A DNA stretch of 17,215 bases. Origin: Lachnospiraceae bacterium UBA3845 (GTDB lineage Bacteria; Bacillota; Clostridia; Lachnospirales; Lachnospiraceae). The stretch lies in NCBI GenBank assembly GCA_002392705.1, contig DGHP01000114.1, positions 1-17,215 of the forward strand, given 5' to 3'. The notes under the pieces were generated by a model. That model did no database searches. It saw only the letters and a list, made by a program, of their open reading frames with translations, and was not told the origin of the DNA. The translations under genes were made by a program, and so were the position numbers. Below are positions 9,269 through 15,007 of the stretch, in pieces. Within the stretch, counting starts at the first letter, position 1, and each line of letters starts with the position of its first letter.

Positions 9269-9297
9269 AGTATAACAATTTCATAGCGGTTCGTCGA
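9269..9297 (-). promoter_or_regulatory. Promoter for the GH18-decarboxylase-kinase-holB operon
   Basis: On the minus strand -35 TCGACG (9297-9292, 4 of 6 matches), a 17-base spacer, and -10 TATACT (9274-9269, 5 of 6) preceded by TGT, an extended -10. Transcription would start near 9262, giving a leader of about 115 bases before the start at 9146. No other good promoter was noticed upstream of this gene. Confidence 0.65.
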
Positions 9298-9331
9298 TTG
9301 TGAAAATCTTAAGAAAAAGCGTAAAATATCT

Positions 9332-9364
9332 GTCTGCGGCCGGGCTCTGTTCCCGGCTGCAGAC
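9332..9364 (-). terminator. Stem-loop terminator after the 105-residue gene
   Basis: Arms 9332-9344 and 9352-9364 pair over 13 bases with one G-U or mismatch position (GTCTGC-x-GCCGGG type) around a 7-base loop. On the minus strand AGATATTTTACG and then a CTTTTTC run follow, a weak but plausible T-rich tract. It lies 122 bases beyond the stop of the gene at 9487 and just upstream of the GH18 promoter. Confidence 0.6.
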
Positions 9365-9486
9365 CGCTTCTGCATAATGCGGGGAAATTCGCTGCAGACT
9401 GAATGCTTTCGTCCCTTCTTCCGGCCTTTCAGCCGGCATGTTCAGACTGTCCCGCCTCCGCAGTTTTCACTGTACCAGGCTTCCGG

Positions 9487-9804
9487 TCAGCTGCACCAGC
9501 CTTCATAGCTGGCTACATTCGCATGCCTGCCGGGGCCATTTTCTTCGGATGCTTCATCCTTCTCACCGCGGATCTTTGTGAAGTCGATCCGTGAGATCCG
9601 GAAGGGACTGTCCTCGGAAGGGACAAAATCCATCATGTAATTCATATTTTCACGCAGACAAGCCGTCGCTATCTCGTCCGGCAGCGCCTCCTTTCCTTCA
9701 AGGCAGACGGTGCAGCCCGCCCGCACATATCTCTGCAGGAATTCATATACGCTCCTGCTGTCACGTCTGAATTTTGCTACATGCTCAATTTTTCCATACT
9801 TCAT
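9487..9804 (-). CDS. Unrecognised 105-residue protein
   Basis: I do not recognise this family. The reading frame could extend upstream to 9837, but the internal ATG at 9804 is chosen because GGAGG sits 8 bases before it and the preceding residues look like leader sequence. The protein starts MKYGKIEHVAKFRRDSRSVY, is soluble-looking with no signal or membrane segment, and has four cysteines (C31, C34, C49, C104), including a CTVC pair. A mixed-charge C-terminal region (about 78-105) looks flexible. It appears to be a single-gene unit between a terminator-like hairpin (9332-9364) and a long non-coding stretch. That it is a real gene rests on the ribosome site, its position and plausible composition. 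Confidence 0.6.
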   Translation of the reverse strand: MKYGKIEHVAKFRRDSRSVYEFLQRYVRAGCTVCLEGKEALPDEIATACLRENMNYMMDFVPSEDSPFRISRIDFTKIRGEKDEASEENGPGRHANVASYEGWCS

Positions 9805-10337
9805 AGTGATTTCCTCCAACAGGCAGCGAAGGTGCACTGTGATGTATCATTCCGCAAGCTGCCAGAGTCTGTGCCTGATTCCATATGGTAAACAATGTAT
9901 CGGCAGAAGGATGATCTGATCAGACCTGATCCGGACAGGTATAGAGGTGATCGGATAAGAGTTGTGGAGATCTCCGTACAGAAATGCTTTCATCGATCTG
10001 CGTGCCTATATTATACAGCCGCTTTGCAGGAAGTGGTAGAACATTTGTGTGACATTCAGCTGATTCAGTAAATGCGACAAAGTTCCGGACCCTTATTTGT
10101 ATAAGCTGGAGAAAGACCGGTCCGTTTTCCGCTGCAGACCGCCGGATTCAGAAAAAACTCCGGCAGATCTCTCCGGAAAATTGTACATAAGTAATCTGTA
10201 ATGTTACTTTTGCCATATGTGCACAGGCATGTAACAGTGTTTTTCGTATCGTTCCGCTCATAATAACAGGGCAGCCGGCTCCGGATCAGAGGGCAGCTCT
10301 GACAGACAGAAAAAACGCTTCCGCCTTTATTCCATAG
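9805..10337. other. Intergenic stretch of about 530 bases without a recognisable gene
   Basis: No coding sequence with a good ribosome site was found on either strand. A perfect TATAAT on the minus strand (10015-10010, context CTGTATAATATAGG) could be the -10 of the 105-residue gene, with a leader of about 200 bases, but no TTGACA-like -35 stands at the right distance. Other contents are short dyads only, such as AAGTAA/TTACTT near 10188-10208. It could hold a small RNA or a long 5' leader, but nothing here proves it. Confidence 0.5.
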
Positions 10338-10365
10338 AAAAACAGCGCCGGTATACCGGCGCTGT
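10338..10365 (-). terminator. Intrinsic terminator after the DUF1858 gene
   Basis: A perfect 24-base palindrome, acagcgccggta followed by its exact reverse complement, at 10342-10365. On the minus strand TTTTTCT follows it immediately, giving a textbook rho-independent terminator 27 bases beyond the stop codon at 10393. A run of A on the other side (cagaaaaag) is too far from the stem to make it clearly bidirectional. Confidence 0.9.
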
Positions 10366-10392
10366 CAGAAAAAGCCTCTCTATAAAAAAGTC

Positions 10393-10626
10393 TTACTGCT
10401 GCTTTGACTCCAGGAAAGCATTCAGGCGGACCAGCAGAAGATCCGGGTCAATTCCGTGTACATAAGCCGCTTCCTCAAGAGACTCACCCTGTGAGGAGGG
10501 GCATCCGACACAGTACATGCCGCCGCCCATCAGGACGCCCGCCAGATCCGGGTCGAGACGGATGATCTCGCCGATTGTCATATCCTTTGTAACCATTGCC
10601 TTATCAGCAGTCTGTTCATTTGCCAT
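10393..10626 (-). CDS. DUF1858 / hybrid-cluster-protein-associated redox disulfide domain protein
   Basis: A 77-residue small protein. The core [28 protein letters not shown], residues 16-43, with C39-x2-C42, and the downstream [12 protein letters not shown] match the DUF1858 family, often named hybrid cluster protein-associated disulfide domain. The two cysteines are thought to be redox-active or metal/Fe-S related; no reaction is established. The frame is open upstream to 10758, but that would run over the promoter, so the ATG at 10626 is used: AGGAGG lies 9 bases before it. The gene stands alone between its own promoter and a strong terminator and is divergent from the ferredoxin, suggesting linked redox roles. 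Confidence 0.88.
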   Translation of the reverse strand: MANEQTADKAMVTKDMTIGEIIRLDPDLAGVLMGGGMYCVGCPSSQGESLEEAAYVHGIDPDLLLVRLNAFLESKQQ

Positions 10627-10702
10627 AATATAAATCCTCCTGTTATAGCCTGTCCGCTTCATATATCCGGCTTCCGCCATCTTTCTGCATGGCTGTCCTT
10701 TG

Positions 10703-10717
10703 CGGTCTCCCGGACCG
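10703..10717 (-). other. Small hairpin at the 5' end of the DUF1858 transcript
   Basis: CGGTC and GACCG arms (5 bp) flank a 5-base loop, starting about 6 bases after the predicted transcription start near 10723. A 5'-terminal stem like this can stabilise an mRNA. It is short and could be chance. Confidence 0.3.
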
Positions 10718-10729
10718 TCATATGGCTGC

Positions 10730-10758
10730 ATTATACTCTGAACAGCAGCATGTGGCAA
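10730..10758 (-). promoter_or_regulatory. Strong promoter of the DUF1858 gene
   Basis: Minus strand: -35 TTGCCA (10758-10753, 5 of 6 matches), exactly 17 bases, -10 TATAAT (10735-10730, perfect). Predicted start near 10723 gives a leader of about 97 bases. An AT-rich tract lies upstream of the -35. Confidence 0.85.
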
Positions 10759-10764
10759 GATATA

Positions 10765-10901
10765 TTTTGCACAATTTAGTTTTTTCCAAGTTACTATTCA
10801 CGGCGAATTTGAAAGCAGGTTCTGTTTCGTCGCGCTTGCGCGTAAGAAACAGGTTCCTAAAATATTGTTAGTTGCAACTGACTGACGTTTCCTGTGCAAA
10901 A
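10765..10901. promoter_or_regulatory. Dyad-rich control region between the divergent redox genes
   Basis: TTTTGCACA at 10765-10773 is repeated in inverted orientation as TGTGCAAAA at 10893-10901, so each divergent gene reads TGTGCAAAA upstream of its promoter. Between them lie a composite stem-loop (CTGTTTC 10822-10828 with GAAACAG 10846-10852, enclosing CGCG-CTTG-CGCG) and a perfect 10-base palindrome AGTTGCAACT at 10870-10879. The palindrome resembles sites bound by MarR-type regulators in general shape only. No protein can be assigned. Confidence 0.4.
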
Positions 10902-10957
10902 CTTCTAATTGTATTTCCTTTTTGCTGTATTTTTTCAATATCCGGTTAAATTTAGAC

Positions 10958-10986
10958 TTGTGAAAACAAGCACTGTGTATTAGAAT
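10958..10986 (+). promoter_or_regulatory. Promoter of the ferredoxin gene
   Basis: -35 TTGTGA (10958-10963, 4 of 6), 17-base spacer, -10 TAGAAT (10981-10986, 5 of 6), with AT-rich DNA upstream. The -35 is embedded in a dyad, CTTGT-GAAA-ACAAG at 10957-10970, a possible operator. The leader to the start at 11045 is about 50 bases. Confidence 0.75.
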
Positions 10987-11044
10987 GAATGAAACACCCG
11001 CTAACAGACGGGTAGAGTATATTACTTAATCGGAGGTTTTTATT

Positions 11045-11215
11045 ATGGCATACACAATTACTGATGAATGCGTAGCTTGCGGAACATGTGCCGGTGAGTG
11101 CCCGGTTGAAGCCATCCATGAAGGCGATGGAAAGTATGAGATTGATGCGGATGCCTGCATCGAGTGCGGAACCTGCGCAGATGCATGTCCGACCGGAGCG
11201 ATCCAGGCTCCGTAA
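11045..11215 (+). CDS. 2[4Fe-4S] ferredoxin, clostridial type
   Basis: A 56-residue electron carrier, the only plus-strand gene in the window. Two classic cluster motifs are seen: C9-x2-C12-x2-C15-x3-C19-P and C38-x2-C41-x2-C44-x3-C48-P, in a near-symmetrical duplicated protein typical of clostridial ferredoxins (MAYTITDECVACGTCAGECP). It would serve as a low-potential soluble cytoplasmic donor for enzymes such as pyruvate:ferredoxin oxidoreductase or hydrogenase; partners are not in the window. GGAGG (11032-11036) lies 8 bases before the ATG. It is monocistronic, with its own promoter and a strong terminator 35 bases after the stop. Confidence 0.97.
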   Translation: MAYTITDECVACGTCAGECPVEAIHEGDGKYEIDADACIECGTCADACPTGAIQAP

Positions 11216-11250
11216 TTCCGGAATACCGGTTTTTCATTTTATTGATTGAC

Positions 11251-11295
11251 ACGAAAAAAAGAGATCCGCAGAAAAAGGCGGATCTCTTTTTTCGT
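11251..11295. terminator. Bidirectional terminator between ferredoxin and mecA
   Basis: Arms ACGAAAAAAAGAGATCCGC (11251-11269) and its complement (11278-11295), one A unmatched, with an 8-base A-rich loop. Each side carries a run of six or seven A/T, so both the plus-strand ferredoxin transcript and the convergent minus-strand mecA transcript finish in a GC stem followed by T's. Confidence 0.93.
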
Positions 11296-11369
11296 TTTCT
11301 GTATCAAAATCTTCTGTATCCATTCCGCCCGGCCGGCCCGGACACACTGCCGCTTCACATGGTGTTTTC

Positions 11370-12329
11370 TCAGATCACTCTGAGTCTCTGCAGAGCAAAA
11401 TTATCCACGATCACCTTCATATGCTCCCGGAAGAATTCATCCATCCCGGTTGTATAATCCATCGGCATCGCATACTCGGAAAGCAGGTTACAGATCCGGT
11501 TGAACTGCTCAGGCCCGGTATCCTGCTTTCTGACCAGAAGATAATAGGCCCCGTCGTCCGGGTTTTTATAAAGCGTATTCTCGCCCTTGTACTCCTCGTC
11601 GATCCGTCTGGCCCCGCTCACGACACTCTCCAGATCGCGGAAAAGATAAAACCTGGTATACTGGTAAATCTCTTCCTCGGTCATCGAATTCGGATTCTGG
11701 GGCGTGCTGAAGCCGGGGCCCGTCTGGCCGGGACGCGGGGCTGTGCCCGCCTGTCCCGGATTCGAGGATCCCGTCATGTCTTTCCGGCCTGCCTTCACCC
11801 CGTTTTTCTCTCCCGGAGCTGCCGTCTTCGCGCCGGCATCTGAAGAATTCTCTTCGAGGCCCCCGGCTGTACCGTCCTCTGAAGCGGCCCCGTCCGAACG
11901 CTCGCCGCCGGCCATACTGCTCTCTGTGCTCTGATGCCCGCCGGCACGCGCCTGGCTGAACTTCTTCAGAAGATTCAGGACGTCATCCGCCCCGGAAAGC
12001 ACATCCGTGAGGCTGGGAGCATTTTCGTCCGTGCGGCCGGTGTCCGGTGAGAAATGTGAGAAGCGCGCGTCCAGTTCTTCCGGATCCTGTACCTTCGTGA
12101 CCAGCAGGACCAGCTGGTCCTTCCCGGACGGCACTGCCTCAATCATAAGCGGGATATTATGTACTTCAAATCCGAATTCCTGAAACGCCTGGAGCATCAT
12201 CTCCCGAAACAGCGCCCTTGCCTTTTCGCTGCCGTAAGCCAGCTCTGACAGCTTGATCTGACGTTTCTCAAGATCAGCCCTGGTAAGTGTGCAGCGGATC
12301 TGGTTCTCATTGATTTTCTCAATCTTCAT
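11370..12329 (-). CDS. mecA: Adaptor protein MecA
   Basis: A 319-residue MecA/YpbH-type adaptor, which in Bacillus delivers ComK and other targets to the ClpC ATPase for degradation. The N-terminal substrate-binding domain (about 1-92) begins with the family signature MKIEKINENQIRCTLTRADL. The C-terminal ClpC-binding-type domain (about 216-319) contains YTRFYLFRDLESVVSGA and ends in LSEYAMPMDY...EHMKVIVDNFALQRL. A Gly/Ser/Pro/Glu-rich linker of about 120 residues joins them, much longer than in the roughly 220-250-residue family members. The ATG at 12329 is preferred over the upstream one at 12356 because it matches the family N-terminus and has GGAG 7 bases before it. It follows glgP by 39 bases, so the two may be co-transcribed. 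It ends at the shared terminator. Confidence 0.93.
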   Translation of the reverse strand: MKIEKINENQIRCTLTRADLEKRQIKLSELAYGSEKARALFREMMLQAFQEFGFEVHNIPLMIEAVPSGKDQLVLLVTKVQDPEELDARFSHFSPDTGRTDENAPSLTDVLSGADDVLNLLKKFSQARAGGHQSTESSMAGGERSDGAASEDGTAGGLEENSSDAGAKTAAPGEKNGVKAGRKDMTGSSNPGQAGTAPRPGQTGPGFSTPQNPNSMTEEEIYQYTRFYLFRDLESVVSGARRIDEEYKGENTLYKNPDDGAYYLLVRKQDTGPEQFNRICNLLSEYAMPMDYTTGMDEFFREHMKVIVDNFALQRLRVI

Positions 12330-12368
12330 CTTGTCGCTCCATTGAGACTCAGGCAATAGTACTCAAAA

Positions 12369-14903
12369 TCACTCAAAACTGGACGGATCCACCTCGACCT
12401 TGATCGGCTGAAGCTTCCAGATATCATCCACATACTGCTGGATCGTGCGGTCCGAAGTGAACTTGCCGGAGGACGCCATATTGAGGATGGCCATCTTCGC
12501 CCAGCGTTTCTCATCCTGGTAGGCTTCGACGATCTCACGGCGCGCCCTGTCGTAGTCCCTGAGATCCGCGAGAATGAAGTACTGGTCTGCTCTCCCGTAC
12601 TTATTGGTCAGCAGCGAATCATAGATCTCACGGAACAGCTCCATGTCTCCGTGGGAATACTGTCCGTTGATCAGCTCCATCAGCACCCTGCGGATATCCT
12701 GATCGGTATTGAAATAGTAGTTCGGGTCGTAGCCGCCTTCATTTTCAAAGCGGATAACCTCCTCGGAGGACAGACCGAAGATAAAGGCGTTCTCCTGGCC
12801 GACTTCCTCCACGATCTCCACATTCGCGCCGTCCATGGTTCCGAGAGTCGGCGCTCCGTTGAGCATGAACTTCATGTTCGAGGTTCCGGATGCTTCCTTG
12901 GAAGCAGTGGAAATCTGCTCTGATACGTCCGCGGCGGCGAAGATCAGCTCGGCGTTGGATACGCGGTAGTCCTCGATGAAGACGACCTTGATCTTGCCGT
13001 TGATGGACTTATCGTTGTTAATGACATCCGCGACGGAATTGATCAGCTTGATCGTCAGCTTGGCCCTGCGGTAGCCCGCAGCCGCCTTGGCGCCGAAGAT
13101 AAAGGTTCTGGGATAGAAGGGCATCTCCGGATGATCCTTGAGCTGATCATACAGGAACATCACATGAAGGATGTTCATGAGCTGTCTCTTATACTCGTGG
13201 AGTCTCTTGACCTGCACGTCGAAGATCGAGCGCGGATCCACTTCGATGCCGTTGTGCTCCCTGATATAGGCGGCGAGTCTCAGCTTGTTCTGATACTTGA
13301 TGTTCATGAACTCCTGCTGGGCCTTCTCGTCATCCGCGAAGACTTTCATCCGGGCAATCTGCGGAAGATCGGTGATCCACTCATCCCCGATATGCGCGGT
13401 CACCCAGTCAGCCAGCAGCTGGTTGCCGTGAAGCAGGAACCTTCTCTGGGTGATGCCGTTGGTCTTGTTATTGAACTTCTGCGGGAACATCTCGTAGAAG
13501 TCCTTCAGCGTCTGGGATTTCAGAATCTCCGTGTGAAGCTGGGCAACGCCGTTTACGCTGTATCCGGCAACGATGGCAAGGTGGGCCATCTTGACCTGGC
13601 CGTCATAGATGATGGCCATCCTGGCGACCTTCTCCTGGTTGCCCGGGTATTTCTTCTGGACTTCCAGAAGGAAGCGGCGGTTGATCTCCTCAACGATCTG
13701 GTAGATACGGGGAAGCAGCCGGGAGAAGAGCTCGATGGGCCACTTCTCAAGAGCTTCCGCCATGATGGTATGGTTGGTGTAGGCGACCGTCTTTGTGGTG
13801 ATCTCCCATGCGTCGTCCCACTCCAGTCCTTCCTCATCGAGGAGGATCCGCATCAGCTCCGCGACCGCTACGGTCGGATGGGTATCATTCATCTGAATGG
13901 TAACCTTCTCATAGAGCTTCCGGATATCGTCATGGGTCTTCTTGTACTTGGCAACAGCCTCCTGCACGGACGCGGAGATGAAGAAATACTGCTGCTTCAG
14001 TCTCAGCTCCTTGCCGGCGTAATGGTTGTCATTCGGGTACAGGACCTCGACGATATTGCGGGCCAGGTTCTCCTGCTCGACAGCCTTCTGATAGTCGCCC
14101 TTGTCGAAGGAATCCAGCTGGAAATCATTGATGGCTTCCGCGTCCCACACACGCAGGGTGTTGACCATGTTGTTGCCGTATCCGACGATCGGCATGTCAT
14201 AGGGAACCGCGCGGACCGACTGGTAGTTTTCCTGGATGAACTTGTTGCGGTGGGTCTGCTCGTTGTACTCCACTCTGACATAACCGCCGAACTTGACCAG
14301 CTTTGCGTATTCCGGTCTTTTCAGTTCGAAGGGGTTGCCGTTGCGCAGCCAGTCATCCGGGACCTCCAGCTGATAACCGTTCTCAATCTTCTGCTTGAAC
14401 ATGCCGTATCTGTAACGGATGCCGCAGCCGTAGGCCGGATAGCCCAGAGTTGCCAGTGAATCCAGGAAACATGCGGCAAGGCGGCCGAGACCGCCGTTTC
14501 CGAGCGCCGGATCCGGCTCCTGGTCCTCGATCACGTTGATGTCCAGGCCCATCTCAGCCAAAGCTGCCTTGACTTCCTTGTAGGCCGTCAGGTTGATCAG
14601 GTTGTTGCCCAGAGCGCGTCCCATCAGAAATTCCATGGACATGTAATAGAGGATCTTCGGATCATCCTGGTCCATCTGCTGCTGGGTCGCCATCCAGTTA
14701 TCGATGATGACGTCTTTAACGGCATAGGATACAGCCTGGAAGATCTGCTGGGTGGTCGCCTCGCGCAGAGTCTTTCTGTACAGGGTTCTTACATTATCCT
14801 TTACCGCCTCTTTAAAGGCCTCTTTTTCAAATCTCTTAGACTTGGTTCTCACGCCTGCGGTCTCTTTGTAAGCCGGCTGCTCATATCGTGTTTTTTTATC
14901 CAT
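12369..14903 (-). CDS. glgP: Glycogen/starch (alpha-glucan) phosphorylase
   Basis: An 844-residue GT35 phosphorylase, releasing glucose-1-phosphate from the non-reducing ends of alpha-1,4-glucan. Conserved blocks run along the whole length: EFLMGRALGNNL (91-102), the PALGNGGLGRLAACFLDS glycine-rich block (132-149), QMNDTHP (337-343), VKRLHEYKRQ (565-574) and the PLP-lysine site EASGTSNMKFMLNGAPTLGT with K678. Length is that of the catalytic enzyme. The frame is open to 14954, but the ATG at 14903 has GGGAGG just 5 bases before it and starts MDKKTRYEQP, so it is used. It follows ileS by 104 bases and precedes mecA by 39. No other glycogen gene is present in the window. Confidence 0.97.
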   Translation of the reverse strand: MDKKTRYEQPAYKETAGVRTKSKRFEKEAFKEAVKDNVRTLYRKTLREATTQQIFQAVSYAVKDVIIDNWMATQQQMDQDDPKILYYMSMEFLMGRALGNNLINLTAYKEVKAALAEMGLDINVIEDQEPDPALGNGGLGRLAACFLDSLATLGYPAYGCGIRYRYGMFKQKIENGYQLEVPDDWLRNGNPFELKRPEYAKLVKFGGYVRVEYNEQTHRNKFIQENYQSVRAVPYDMPIVGYGNNMVNTLRVWDAEAINDFQLDSFDKGDYQKAVEQENLARNIVEVLYPNDNHYAGKELRLKQQYFFISASVQEAVAKYKKTHDDIRKLYEKVTIQMNDTHPTVAVAELMRILLDEEGLEWDDAWEITTKTVAYTNHTIMAEALEKWPIELFSRLLPRIYQIVEEINRRFLLEVQKKYPGNQEKVARMAIIYDGQVKMAHLAIVAGYSVNGVAQLHTEILKSQTLKDFYEMFPQKFNNKTNGITQRRFLLHGNQLLADWVTAHIGDEWITDLPQIARMKVFADDEKAQQEFMNIKYQNKLRLAAYIREHNGIEVDPRSIFDVQVKRLHEYKRQLMNILHVMFLYDQLKDHPEMPFYPRTFIFGAKAAAGYRRAKLTIKLINSVADVINNDKSINGKIKVVFIEDYRVSNAELIFAAADVSEQISTASKEASGTSNMKFMLNGAPTLGTMDGANVEIVEEVGQENAFIFGLSSEEVIRFENEGGYDPNYYFNTDQDIRRVLMELINGQYSHGDMELFREIYDSLLTNKYGRADQYFILADLRDYDRARREIVEAYQDEKRWAKMAILNMASSGKFTSDRTIQQYVDDIWKLQPIKVEVDPSSFE

Positions 14904-14933
14904 TCGTTCCTCCCGTATAGCTGAAAACTGACA

Positions 14934-14973
14934 GGCCCCGGGATCCGCCCCCACCCCGGACAGGACCCGGGCC
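14934..14973 (-). terminator. GC-rich stem-loop between ileS and glgP
   Basis: GGCCCCGGGATCC (14934-14946) pairs with GGACCCGGGCC (14963-14973) with two bulged bases. On the minus strand TGTCAGTTTTC follows, so it is at best a weak terminator of ileS. It could also be attenuation-like. No clear -10/-35 pair for glgP was found in the 104-base gap. Confidence 0.4.
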
Positions 14974-15007
14974 CGCTCATATCTCCGGTTAACAGTTCAG
15001 TCCGCTC

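Noticed and set aside
9850..9993. Minus-strand open frame of about 50 codons starting at 9993
   Set aside because: No ribosome site, it begins just downstream of the candidate -10, and its composition is not protein-like.
10627..10758. Upstream start for the DUF1858 protein adding 44 residues
   Set aside because: The extension would be coded by the promoter and leader, and AGGAGG precedes the ATG at 10626.
11058..11252. Minus-strand 64-codon frame opposite the ferredoxin
   Set aside because: It overlaps the unmistakable ferredoxin gene and has no start signal.
13131..14459. Long plus-strand open frame (about 440 codons) opposite glgP
   Set aside because: It is a mirror of the conserved glgP frame. 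High GC at third codon positions keeps the antisense frame open, and its translation resembles no family.
14904..14954. Upstream start for glgP adding 17 residues
   Set aside because: The extension lies in the intergenic hairpin region and has no ribosome site, while GGGAGG precedes the ATG at 14903.
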